Source: Marimonas arenosa (lineage in GTDB: Bacteria > Pseudomonadota > Alphaproteobacteria > Rhodobacterales > Rhodobacteraceae). Taken from it: a stretch of 64,000 bases of DNA. Position numbers and translations under genes: made by a program. The stretch's first letter is position 1. The number at the start of each line of letters is the position of its first letter. The notes beneath the pieces are model-generated. The model ran no database searches. It was not told where the DNA came from and was given only the letters and a program-made list of their open reading frames with translations. The stretch lies in NCBI RefSeq assembly GCF_030848945.1, contig NZ_JANHAX010000003.1, forward strand, positions 372,001 to 436,000. The letters are read 5' to 3'. Positions 28,755 through 37,336 of the stretch are shown piece by piece.

Positions 28755-29657
28755 ATGGCCAAGAAGATCACCCAGCGCAAAGTCGTTCTGGTTTCCTTTC
28801 TCGTCAATCTATTGGATGTGATCACTAATCTCGTTGTCGCATTGGTGACGGGCAGTGCCGTGGTTTTCGGACAAATGGCGCAAGGCCTTGGCGATGGTGT
28901 TGGCTCGGCGCTGCTGGTGCTGGGCGCGCGCCGCGCGGCCCGTCCGCCAGATGCACGGCATCCGCTGGGATACGCGCGAGAAGCGTTTTTCTGGAGCATT
29001 CTGTCGGCGGTTTCGATGTTGATCTTCGGCGCGGGACTGAGCGCGTGGCGCGGGGTTCAGCAACTGATGGACCCGAAGCCGTTGGACACGCCGCTGCTGG
29101 CGGTGGCGGTTCTGGTGCTGGCGGTGTTCACCAATGGCTATGCCGTCGGGCTGAGCGCCCGCAAACTGGGGGTCGGGCGCGCAGGGCTGCGCAAAGTTTT
29201 GCAGCGCGTGGATCAGCCGCTGGTGAAGGGCGCCTTCATTCGCGATGTCATCGGCACGTTCACCAGTATCTTGGGCCTTGTTGCGCTGTTGCTGTACAAC
29301 ATGTTCGGGCTTCTGGTTCTCGATGCGCTTGGCGCCTTGTCGGCTGCAGTGTGCATGGCGGTGGGATCGATCGTTCTGATGGCGCAGGCCCGGGCGCTGA
29401 TCACCGGGCGGTCGCTGTCCGAAGAGAAGCTTCGGGACCTGCGCGCGGCGATCCTGGCCGATCCGATGGTGGAAGCCGTGAACAACCTGGTCGCCATTCA
29501 TTCCGGGGCCTTTGAGATCCTGGTGGATACGGATCTGGATCTGCGCGAGGATCTGAACACGACGCAAATCGAAGCCGTTCTGGACTCGATTGAGGCACGC
29601 GTTCGGGTGATCATGCCCGAGGTGACCAGGGTGCGCGTTTTGTTGAATTCGCCCTGA
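28755..29657 (+). CDS. Cation diffusion facilitator family transporter, atypical metal site
   Basis: A 300-residue CDF protein with six spans, the conserved RHPLGYAREAFFWS loop between spans 2 and 3, and a C-terminal ferredoxin-like domain. CDF transporters export Zn, Fe, Co or Mn in exchange for protons. The usual HxxxD pair is altered: span 2 has QGLGD (Q in place of H) and span 5 has AFIRD (A in place of H). The acidic residues remain. The ATG at 28755 has AGGGGGA upstream. Metal specificity, or even transport, is therefore doubtful. Confidence 0.88.
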   Translation: MAKKITQRKVVLVSFLVNLLDVITNLVVALVTGSAVVFGQMAQGLGDGVGSALLVLGARRAARPPDARHPLGYAREAFFWSILSAVSMLIFGAGLSAWRGVQQLMDPKPLDTPLLAVAVLVLAVFTNGYAVGLSARKLGVGRAGLRKVLQRVDQPLVKGAFIRDVIGTFTSILGLVALLLYNMFGLLVLDALGALSAAVCMAVGSIVLMAQARALITGRSLSEEKLRDLRAAILADPMVEAVNNLVAIHSGAFEILVDTDLDLREDLNTTQIEAVLDSIEARVRVIMPEVTRVRVLLNSP

Positions 29658-29729
29658 GACGGTGCGGGCCGGACTGCGGTGCTGTTTCTTGTTACAATTC
29701 GTTAGAATTCGGAAATCTTGGGGAAAAAG

Positions 29730-29746
29730 TTGACGGCGAGCGTCAA
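29730..29746. promoter_or_regulatory. Perfect inverted repeat upstream of the ligase/ABC operon
   Basis: TTGACGGCGAGCGTCAA is a 6-bp perfect inverted repeat with a 5-base spacer, 84 bases upstream of the CoA ligase start. Its left arm also reads as a -35 hexamer (TTGACG); at 17-18 bases the matching -10 is poor (CCCTAG). The size fits an operator for a dimeric repressor such as TetR or GntR. No regulator gene lies next to it. Confidence 0.5.
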
Positions 29747-29829
29747 ACACGCACCCTAGAGCACGGGAGAATCACCCTGTGGCAAAATAGGGACCGCCCG
29801 TAGGGAAGCGGGTAGAGGGAGGATAAGAC

Positions 29830-31803
29830 TTGGTTGAACCGTCAGCGACGGCCGGGGGACTTGAGTCCATTCCGGCGCTTTTGCAGCGTAACGCGCGCGA
29901 ATTCGGCAACAAGGCAGCCTATCGCGAGAAGGAATTCGGCATCTGGCAAAGCTGGACCTGGGCTGAAGCCGAGAAGGAGATCGAAGCCTTAGCGCTGGGG
30001 TTGATCAACCTGGGCGTCAACGAGGGCGATTACATCGCCGTCATTGGACGCAACCGGCCGCACTTTTATTGGTCGATGGTGGCCGCACAATCGGTAGGCG
30101 CGATCCCGGTGCCGCTTTACAATGACAGTGCCGCCGAAGAGATGGCCTATGTTCTCGAGCATTGCGGCGCACGCTTTACCATTGTCGAAGACCAGGAGCA
30201 GGTCGACAAGGTGATCGAGATTCAGGATCGCCTGCACCAGTTTGAGCACATGATCTATATCGACCAGCGCGGTTTGCGGAAATACGATCACCACCAACTG
30301 CACCGCTTCGTCGATATTCAGGAACAGGGCCGTGCGGCCTACTACGAGTGGATCGAAGACCTGAAGGCGCGGCGCGAGAAGCTGAACTACGACAGCCAGT
30401 GCGTCATGCTTTACACCTCGGGCACCACCGGCAAACCCAAGGGCGTAGTGCTCAGCAACCGCAATATCATCGTCAGCGCCAAGAACTCGTCCGAGTTCGA
30501 TCATCTCGGCCCGGGCGACGAGGTGCTGGCCTATCTGCCGATGGCCTGGGTGGGTGATTTCATCTTTTCGATCGGCCAGGCCTATTGGACCGGGTTCTGC
30601 GTCAACTGCCCGGAAAGCGCCGACACGATGATGACCGACCTGCGCGAGATCGGGCCGACATATTATTTTGCACCGCCGCGGGTTTTCGAGACCCAGCTGA
30701 CCAACGTGATGATCCGGATGGAGGATGCGGGCAAGTTCAAGAAGCGAATGTTCGACCGCGCCATGGCGCATGCCAAGAAGGTCGGCCCGAATATCCTCGA
30801 CGGCAAGCCGGTGAGCTTCATGGACCGGCTGAAGTACAAGTTTTACGACCTGATGATCTATGGCCCGCTCAAGAATACACTGGGCCTGAGCCGCGTGCGC
30901 GTGGGCTACACGGCAGGCGAAGCGATCGGGCCGGAAATCTTCGATTTCTACCGGTCGCTTGGAATCAATCTCAAGCAGCTCTATGGCCAGACCGAGGCGT
31001 CGGTGTTCATCACTGTGCAGCCCGATGGCGAGGTCCGCGCCGACACCGTCGGCGTGCCGGCGCCGGACGTGGAAATCCGCATCAACGACGAGGGCCGGAT
31101 CTACTACCGATCCCCCGGCACCTTCGTGGAGTACTACAAGAACCCCGAGTCGACGGCCGACACCAAGGATGCCGAAGGCTGGGTCGATACCGGCGACGCG
31201 GGCTTCTTCGAGGAAGGCAGCGGGCATCTGCGGATCATCGACCGCGCCAAGGACGTGGGCAAGATGGCCGATGGGTCGATGTTTGCGCCTAAATACGTCG
31301 AGAACAAGCTGAAGTTCTATCCCGATATTCTTGAAGCCGTGCTGTTCGGCGCGGACAAGGACCATTGCGTCGCCTTCATCAACATCGATCTCACGGCTGT
31401 GGGCAACTGGGCCGAGCGCAACAATATCGGTTACGCCTCTTACCAGGAGCTGGCCGGGCATCCGCGGGTTCTGGACACGATCCAGGAACATGTCGAGACG
31501 GTGAACAAATCGGTGGCCGAAGACCCGATGCTTTCGGGCTGTCAGATCCACCGCTTCGTGATTCTGCACAAGGAACTGGATGCCGACGATGGCGAGATGA
31601 CGCGGACACGCAAGGTGCGCCGCGCCTTCGTGGCCGAGAAGTTCAACGACATCGTCGAGGCGCTTTATGACGGGTCCGAGAAGGTGAGCACCGAGACGGA
31701 AGTGACATATGAAGACGGGCGCAAGGGCTCGATCAAGGCGACGCTGGAAATCCGCGACGCCAAGGTCGTGCCGGTGACCCCGCACAAGGTGGCAGCGGAA
31801 TGA
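29830..31803 (+). CDS. AMP-dependent acyl-CoA synthetase, long-chain type
   Basis: The 657-residue protein is an adenylate-forming ligase with the P-loop YTSGTTGKPKG, the A5 motif YGQTEASV and the C-terminal hinge WVDTGDAGFF with IIDRAKDVGK. The length and late insert match long-chain acyl-CoA synthetases (FadD15/FAA type) more than acetate ligases. It makes an acyl-CoA from a carboxylic acid, ATP and CoA. Start is TTG at 29830 after GAGGGAGG. The stop overlaps the ABC ATPase start (ATGA), so the ligase heads the importer operon. Confidence 0.9.
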   Translation: MVEPSATAGGLESIPALLQRNAREFGNKAAYREKEFGIWQSWTWAEAEKEIEALALGLINLGVNEGDYIAVIGRNRPHFYWSMVAAQSVGAIPVPLYNDSAAEEMAYVLEHCGARFTIVEDQEQVDKVIEIQDRLHQFEHMIYIDQRGLRKYDHHQLHRFVDIQEQGRAAYYEWIEDLKARREKLNYDSQCVMLYTSGTTGKPKGVVLSNRNIIVSAKNSSEFDHLGPGDEVLAYLPMAWVGDFIFSIGQAYWTGFCVNCPESADTMMTDLREIGPTYYFAPPRVFETQLTNVMIRMEDAGKFKKRMFDRAMAHAKKVGPNILDGKPVSFMDRLKYKFYDLMIYGPLKNTLGLSRVRVGYTAGEAIGPEIFDFYRSLGINLKQLYGQTEASVFITVQPDGEVRADTVGVPAPDVEIRINDEGRIYYRSPGTFVEYYKNPESTADTKDAEGWVDTGDAGFFEEGSGHLRIIDRAKDVGKMADGSMFAPKYVENKLKFYPDILEAVLFGADKDHCVAFINIDLTAVGNWAERNNIGYASYQELAGHPRVLDTIQEHVETVNKSVAEDPMLSGCQIHRFVILHKELDADDGEMTRTRKVRRAFVAEKFNDIVEALYDGSEKVSTETEVTYEDGRKGSIKATLEIRDAKVVPVTPHKVAAE

Positions 31804-32624
31804 ACGAGATGAGCAGCGAAGAGGGATATTTCACCGCCGACGGCCGCAAGATCGGTGGCGTGCTGATGGAGATGAAGAACATCACCCTGCGGTTTGGCGG
31901 GGTGAAGGCGATCACCGATATCAGCTTCGACATCCGCGAGGGCGAGATCCGCGCCATCATTGGCCCGAACGGTGCCGGCAAATCGTCGATGCTGAACGTG
32001 ATTTCCGGTTTCTACATCCCACAGGAGGGCGAAGTCTGGTACAAGGGCGCGCCGCGACCGCAGATGAAGCCTTACGAGGTGGCGCAGCAGGGCATCGCCC
32101 GGACGTTTCAGAACATCGCGCTGTTCGAAGGCATGACCGTGCTCGACAATGTCATGACCGGGCGGCTCAATCACATGAAGACCGGGCTTTTCGCCCAGGC
32201 GCTGTGGAAGGGCAAGGCCGAGGCCGAAGAAGTCGCCAACCGCGAAGTGGCCGAGAAAGTGATCGACTTCCTGGAAATCCAGCACATCCGCAAGACACCT
32301 GTCGCGCGCCTGCCATATGGTCTTAAGAAGCGGGTCGAACTGGCCCGCGCGCTGGCGGTGCAGCCGTCGCTTCTGCTGCTCGACGAGCCGATGGCGGGCA
32401 TGAACGTGGAGGAGAAGGAGGACATGAGCCGTTTCATCCTCGATGTGAACGACGAGTTCGGCACCACCATCGCCCTGATCGAGCATGACATGGGCGTGGT
32501 CATGGACCTGTCCGACCGGGTGGTGGTGATGGACTATGGCAAGAAGATCGGAGACGGCACCCCGGACGAGGTGCGCAACAACCAGGATGTGATCGACGCC
32601 TATCTTGGCGTGGCGCACGATTAG
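31800..32624 (+). CDS. ABC importer ATPase, LivG type
   Basis: This 274-residue ATPase has Walker A GPNGAGKSS, a Q-loop before TFQNIALFEG, and Walker B LLLLDEPMAGMN with the following H-loop histidine in ALIEHDMG. The signature is atypical: the usual LSGGQ region reads LPYGLKKRVELARAL, as in other LivG proteins. It powers uptake by a branched-chain-amino-acid-type ABC system. It overlaps the upstream ligase stop by four bases. An N-terminal extension of about 20 residues precedes the usual start. Confidence 0.93.
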   Translation: MNEMSSEEGYFTADGRKIGGVLMEMKNITLRFGGVKAITDISFDIREGEIRAIIGPNGAGKSSMLNVISGFYIPQEGEVWYKGAPRPQMKPYEVAQQGIARTFQNIALFEGMTVLDNVMTGRLNHMKTGLFAQALWKGKAEAEEVANREVAEKVIDFLEIQHIRKTPVARLPYGLKKRVELARALAVQPSLLLLDEPMAGMNVEEKEDMSRFILDVNDEFGTTIALIEHDMGVVMDLSDRVVVMDYGKKIGDGTPDEVRNNQDVIDAYLGVAHD

Positions 32625-32637
32625 AGGGGGCAGAGGC

Positions 32638-33639
32638 ATGTCAGCAGCATTTCTGAACACGCTGGAAGTGATGGCCAACGGGTTGATGGCCGGGGTCCTC
32701 TATGCACTGGTCGCGCTGGGCTTCGTGCTGATCTACAAGGCGTCGGGCATCTTCAACTATGCCCAGGGCGTGATGGCGCTCTTCGCGGCGCTGACGCTGG
32801 TGGGGATCATGGAGGGGCAGGTGCCGTTTTCGCACCTGATCAACGCGGTCCTCGGTACCGACGTGCACCATTTCGGCTGGCACCTGCCGGCGCTGGTAGG
32901 GATCGTTCTGACGATTGCAATAATGGTGCTTTTCGCCTGGTTCGTGCAGCAGGTGATCTTCAAACACTTGGTCGGCCAGGAGCCGATCATCCTGTTCATG
33001 GCGACCATCGGCCTGGCCTATTTCATGGAAGGCTTCGGCGACATGATGTGGGGCTCGGACATCAAGACGCTGAACGTCGGCTTGCCACAGGGCGGATCCT
33101 TCGCGATCGAGGACATCACCCGGACCTGGGCCGCCGAGGGTGAGCGTTACTACGGGATGTATATCGACAACCTCGATATGATTGCGACCATGGTTGCCGC
33201 GGTTCTGGTGGGGGCGCTGGTGCTGTTTTCGCAATACACCAAGCAGGGCCGCGCCATGCGCGCGGTGGCCGATGACCACCAGGCGGCGTTGAGCGTTGGG
33301 ATCAACCTGAACTTCATCTGGGTTCTGGTCTGGTCGCTGGCAGGTTTCGTGGCGCTGGTTGCGGGCATCATGTGGGGCGCCAAATCGGGGGTGCAGTTCT
33401 CGCTTTCGCTGATCGCACTGAAGGCACTGCCGGTTCTGATGCTGGGCGGGTTTACCTCGATACCGGGCGCCATCGTCGGCGGGTTGATCATCGGCGTGGG
33501 CGAGAAGCTGTTCGAGTTCTGGATCGGTCCGCTGGTCGGTGGGGCGACCGAGAACTGGTTTGCCTATGTGCTGGCGCTGCTCTTCCTCGTCTTCCGGCCG
33601 CAGGGCCTGTTTGGCGAGAAGATCATCGAGAGGGTGTGA
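32638..33639 (+). CDS. ABC importer permease, LivH type
   Basis: The 333-residue protein has about eight membrane spans and the LivH-family landmarks FNYAQGVMAL near the N-terminus, GRAMRAVADD near residue 210 (the loop that meets the ATPase) and LGGFTSIPGAIVGGLIIG. It forms one half of the inner-membrane channel. The ATG at 32638 has GAGGGGGCAGAGG upstream. It is 13 bases after the LivG-type gene. An insertion around residues 60-90 is longer than in E. coli LivH. Confidence 0.93.
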   Translation: MSAAFLNTLEVMANGLMAGVLYALVALGFVLIYKASGIFNYAQGVMALFAALTLVGIMEGQVPFSHLINAVLGTDVHHFGWHLPALVGIVLTIAIMVLFAWFVQQVIFKHLVGQEPIILFMATIGLAYFMEGFGDMMWGSDIKTLNVGLPQGGSFAIEDITRTWAAEGERYYGMYIDNLDMIATMVAAVLVGALVLFSQYTKQGRAMRAVADDHQAALSVGINLNFIWVLVWSLAGFVALVAGIMWGAKSGVQFSLSLIALKALPVLMLGGFTSIPGAIVGGLIIGVGEKLFEFWIGPLVGGATENWFAYVLALLFLVFRPQGLFGEKIIERV

Positions 33640-33641
33640 TA

Positions 33642-33896
33642 GTGAACAAACTAATCGCCATCCTGAACGTCATAGCCTGGGCGGGCTTCTGGGCCTTTGG
33701 CTATATCGCCCTGACGACAGAAGTAAGCAACACCAGCCAGATGTTGACGGCCGCGGTCCTCGCGGCCGCGGGCGGGGCGCTGGGGATGTGGGCCTACCTG
33801 AAACTGGTGCGCATCAGCGAGGCTTCTGGCTATGCCAAGGCGCCGAAAATGGCCGACAAATCGCATCTTGAAGAAAATAACGGGGAGACCTCCTGA
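33642..33896 (+). CDS. Small two-span membrane protein in the importer operon
   Basis: An 84-residue product from GTG at 33642, two bases after the LivH-type stop, and overlapping the LivM-type start by one base (TGATG). It has two predicted spans (about residues 4-24 and 37-55) and a polar, charged C-terminus. I recognise no family. Its tight packing between two permease genes implies co-translation and probably a part in the complex or its assembly. Classical liv operons have no such gene. Confidence 0.75.
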   Translation: MNKLIAILNVIAWAGFWAFGYIALTTEVSNTSQMLTAAVLAAAGGALGMWAYLKLVRISEASGYAKAPKMADKSHLEENNGETS

Positions 33897-35005
33897 TGCT
33901 GTATCGTGAGGCCGGGGATTACAAAACCTCTTATGTCGATGACGGGCAAAGCTTTCCGATCAAATTCGATAGGATCGGGTTCTACGCCGTTCTGCTCGTG
34001 GCCTTCGCCGTCATCCCGTTCCTGATCAATTCCTACTGGGTGAACGCGATTTTCCTGCCGTTCCTGATCTATGCGATCGCGGCGATCGGGCTGAACATCC
34101 TGGTGGGCTATGCCGGGCAGGTCAGCCTGGGCACCGGTGGTTTCATGGCGGTGGGCGCCTATGCCTGCTACAAGTTCATGACCGGGATCGACATCTGGAT
34201 CGATGGCGTGCAATACGCCCTGCCGCCGATCAACATCTTCTTCTCGGTCATCCTGGCCGGGTTCGTCACCGCCTTCGTTGGCGTGCTCTTTGGCCTGCCA
34301 TCTCTCCGCATCAAAGGATTCTACCTGGCGGTGGCGACGCTGGCGGCGCAGTTCTTCCTGGTCTGGCTCTTCAACAAGTGGGAATGGGCATATAACTATT
34401 CTGCCTCGGGCCAGATCAATGCGCCGGAGCGCGGCGTGTTCGGCATTCCCGTTACCGGTCCCGCGACCGAGGCTTGGGCCACTTATCTGTTCTGCCTCGT
34501 CTTCGTTGTGATCCTGGCCTTCATCGCCCGCAACCTGACCCGTGGCAGTGTCGGCCGCAAATGGATGGCGATCCGTGACATGGACATCGCTGCCGAGATC
34601 ATCGGGGTGAACCCGCTGCGCGCCAAGCTGACGGCCTTCGCGGTGAGTTCGTTCTATGTCGGCATCGCCGGAGCGCTGTTCTTTTCGGTCTATCTCGGCG
34701 CAGTCGAGGTAGGCGAAGCCTTCGGTATCCAGAAATCGTTCCTGGTGCTGTTCATGGTGATCATCGGCGGGCTGGGCTCGATCTTCGGCTCCTTTGCCGG
34801 CGCGGCCTTCCTGGTGCTGCTGCCGGTGCTGTTGAAGAACGTGCTGGTGGGTGGGCTCGGCTGGCCCACCGACCTCGCGGCGCATCTGGAATTCATGATC
34901 GTAGGTGCGTTGATCGTCACCTTCCTGATCCTCGAACCGCATGGGCTGGCGCAACTCTGGAGGGTGATCAAGGAGAAACTGAGACTCTGGCCCTTCCCGC
35001 ACTGA
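33896..35005 (+). CDS. ABC importer permease, LivM type
   Basis: This 369-residue permease has roughly nine spans. LivM-family features include LNILVGYAGQVSLG, SLRIKGFYLAVATLA and the ATPase-contact loop GRKWMAIRDMDIAAEIIG. Near the C-terminus is FMVIIGGLGSIFGSFAG, shared by LivH and LivM proteins. It pairs with the LivH-type permease. The hydrophilic N-terminal 35 residues are longer than in E. coli LivM. Confidence 0.93.
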   Translation: MLYREAGDYKTSYVDDGQSFPIKFDRIGFYAVLLVAFAVIPFLINSYWVNAIFLPFLIYAIAAIGLNILVGYAGQVSLGTGGFMAVGAYACYKFMTGIDIWIDGVQYALPPINIFFSVILAGFVTAFVGVLFGLPSLRIKGFYLAVATLAAQFFLVWLFNKWEWAYNYSASGQINAPERGVFGIPVTGPATEAWATYLFCLVFVVILAFIARNLTRGSVGRKWMAIRDMDIAAEIIGVNPLRAKLTAFAVSSFYVGIAGALFFSVYLGAVEVGEAFGIQKSFLVLFMVIIGGLGSIFGSFAGAAFLVLLPVLLKNVLVGGLGWPTDLAAHLEFMIVGALIVTFLILEPHGLAQLWRVIKEKLRLWPFPH

Positions 35006-35084
35006 GGGATCGGCTTGATACCCAATTCGGGGGGGACAATCCCCGGAGCCAACATCGGAATCAACCAATGGGAGGAGTAACCCG

Positions 35085-36374
35085 ATGAACATGAAACTGG
35101 CCACTCTGGCACTAGGCGCGGCACTGGCCGCTGGCCCGGCGCTGGCAGAACTGACCTTTACCTCGCTGAGCTACCGCACGGGGCCCTATGCCGCCAACGG
35201 CATCCCCTTCGCGGACGGCTATGCCGACTATTTCACCCTGCTGAACGAGCGTGACGGCGGCATCGGTGGCGAGAAGATCAACCTGATCGAATGCGAAACC
35301 GGCTACAACACCGAGAAGGGTGTGGAATGCTACGAGTCGACCAAGGGCCAGGGCGCGCTGGTCTATCAGCCGCTCTCGACAGGCATTACCTATCAGCTGA
35401 TCCCGAAAGCCACCGCCGACGGCATCCCGGTGCACTCGATGGGCTATGGCCGGACCTCGGCCAAGAACGGGTCGGTGTTCCGCAACATCTTCAACTACCC
35501 GGCCAACTACTGGGATGGCGCCTCGATTGCCATCAAGCACCTGCTTGACCTCAACGGCGGCGACATCAATGGCAAGCGCGTTGCACTGGTCTATCACAAT
35601 TCGGCCTACGGCAAGGAGCCGATCCGCACGCTGGAAGAGCTGGCCAAGAAGCACGGCTACGAGCTGAGCCTGCTGCCGGTCGACCACCCTGGCCAGGAGC
35701 AGAAATCGCAGTGGCTACAAATCCGCCGCGAGCGTCCTGATTACGTATTGATGTGGGGCTGGGGCGTGATGAACCAGGTCGCGATCCAGGAAGCCGTGAA
35801 CATCCGCTTCCCGATGGAAAATTTCATCGGCATCTGGTGGTCGGGCTCGGAAAACGACGTGAAGCCGGCCGGTGAAGGCGCAAATGGCTACAAGGCGTTG
35901 ACCTTCCACAACGTGGGCTCGGACTACCCGATCTTCGACGACATCAAGAAGCACGTCGTCGACACCGGCAAAGCCGCCGGTGCGGGCGACCAGATCGGCA
36001 CCGTGCTCTATAACCGTGGTCTCTATGCCGCGATGCTGGCCGCGGAAGCCGCCCGTACTGCGCAGGAACTCCACGGAACGGCAGCGATCACGCCGGCCCA
36101 AATGCGGGATGGCATGGAAGGTCTGTCGATCACCGAGGCACGCATGACCGAACTGGGCATGCCGGACTTCGGCCCGAGCTTCACCGTGACCTGCACCAAC
36201 CATGGCGGTGACGGCTATGGCGCTGTGTCCCAGTGGGATGCCAAGTCCGGCAGCTGGAGCCTGATCACCGACTACATGCAGTCGGATCAGGATGTTCTCG
36301 GGCCGCTGATCAAGGCCGACTCGGAAGCCTATGCTGCCGAGAACAAGCTCGAAGAGAAGAAGTTCTGCCCGTAA
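35085..36374 (+). CDS. Periplasmic substrate-binding protein of the LivK/type I family
   Basis: The 429-residue protein has a Sec signal (cleavage after AGPALA, about residue 21) and a type I periplasmic binding fold. ALVYHNSAYGKEPI lies in the second lobe. It is longer than LivK (about 370 residues) and closer to the size of binding proteins for organic acids or amides. The binding site is not readable by eye, so the ligand remains unknown. The ATG has a strong GGAGGAG site. It would be the most abundant product, consistent with the hairpin just downstream. Confidence 0.92.
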   Translation: MNMKLATLALGAALAAGPALAELTFTSLSYRTGPYAANGIPFADGYADYFTLLNERDGGIGGEKINLIECETGYNTEKGVECYESTKGQGALVYQPLSTGITYQLIPKATADGIPVHSMGYGRTSAKNGSVFRNIFNYPANYWDGASIAIKHLLDLNGGDINGKRVALVYHNSAYGKEPIRTLEELAKKHGYELSLLPVDHPGQEQKSQWLQIRRERPDYVLMWGWGVMNQVAIQEAVNIRFPMENFIGIWWSGSENDVKPAGEGANGYKALTFHNVGSDYPIFDDIKKHVVDTGKAAGAGDQIGTVLYNRGLYAAMLAAEAARTAQELHGTAAITPAQMRDGMEGLSITEARMTELGMPDFGPSFTVTCTNHGGDGYGAVSQWDAKSGSWSLITDYMQSDQDVLGPLIKADSEAYAAENKLEEKKFCP

Positions 36375-36386
36375 GGCAGGCAAATG

Positions 36387-36413
36387 CCCGGTCCGCCATA
36401 TCGGCGGGCCGGG
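36387..36413 (+). promoter_or_regulatory. mRNA-stabilising hairpin between the binding-protein and ATPase genes
   Basis: CCCGGTCCGCC and GGCGGGCCGGG form an 11-bp stem (one G-U pair) around ATATC. It is 12 bases after the binding-protein stop and is not followed by a T-tract. Similar intergenic hairpins in ABC operons protect the binding-protein message and lower expression of later genes. Confidence 0.65.
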
Positions 36414-36443
36414 ATATCAACCAAGATATCTGTGGATCGTACA

Positions 36444-37271
36444 ATGCTTGACGCCGGACAGACCCAACAAGAGACGCTCCTTGAGGTCAACAATATCGAG
36501 GTGATCTACAATCACGTGATCCTGGTGCTGAAGGGTGTGTCGCTCAAGGTGCCGAAGGGCGGGATCACCGCCCTGCTCGGCGGCAACGGCGCGGGCAAGA
36601 CCACGACGCTGAAGGCGGTGTCGAACCTGCTGCATTCGGAACGTGGCGAGGTGACCAAGGGGTCGATCACTTATCGCGGCGAAGACATCGCCGAACGTGA
36701 TCCGGCCGAACTGGTCAAGCGCGGCGTGATCCAGGTGATGGAGGGCCGCCATTGCTTCGAGCACCTGACGGTCGAGGAAAACCTGATGACAGGGGCCTAT
36801 ACCCGGCGGGACAGAGGCAGCGCCGTTGGTGAAGATCTGGAAAAGGTCTATTCCTATTTCCCGCGCCTCAAGGAACGCCGCCGTAGCCAGGCCGGCTATA
36901 CCTCGGGTGGTGAACAGCAGATGCTGGCCGTCGGCCGGGCGCTAATGTCCAAGCCTGAAACCATTCTTCTGGACGAGCCGTCGATGGGCCTGGCGCCGCA
37001 GCTGGTGGAAGAGATTTTCGGTATCGTCAAGGACTTGAACGAAAAGGAAGGCGTGACCTTCCTGTTGGCCGAGCAGAACACCAACGTTGCGCTGCGCTTT
37101 GCAAACTACGGCTACATCCTGGAATCGGGGCGTGTGGTCATGGACGGCCCCGCGGCCGATCTACGTGAGAACCCGGACGTCAAGGAATTCTATCTCGGCA
37201 TGTCCGACGAAGGCCGCAAATCCTTCCGTGAAGTCCGGTCCTATCGCCGCCGAAAACGCTGGCTGAGCTGA
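36444..37271 (+). CDS. ABC importer ATPase, LivF type
   Basis: A 275-residue ATPase with Walker A GGNGAGKTT, then VMEGRHCFEHLTVEENL as found in LivF (normally PEGR), signature YTSGGEQQMLAVGRAL and Walker B ILLDEPSMGLAP with the LAEQN switch. The C-terminal 25 residues (RKSFREVRSYRRRKRWLS) are basic and longer than in LivF. It completes the importer. Start at ATG 36444; an upstream in-frame extension lacks similarity. Confidence 0.93.
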   Translation: MLDAGQTQQETLLEVNNIEVIYNHVILVLKGVSLKVPKGGITALLGGNGAGKTTTLKAVSNLLHSERGEVTKGSITYRGEDIAERDPAELVKRGVIQVMEGRHCFEHLTVEENLMTGAYTRRDRGSAVGEDLEKVYSYFPRLKERRRSQAGYTSGGEQQMLAVGRALMSKPETILLDEPSMGLAPQLVEEIFGIVKDLNEKEGVTFLLAEQNTNVALRFANYGYILESGRVVMDGPAADLRENPDVKEFYLGMSDEGRKSFREVRSYRRRKRWLS

Positions 37272-37336
37272 TGCGACCCGCCATCTCGATAGCTGAAAAC
37301 GGGCCGTTTGCCGCGGTCCGGCTGGCAGAGGCTGGC

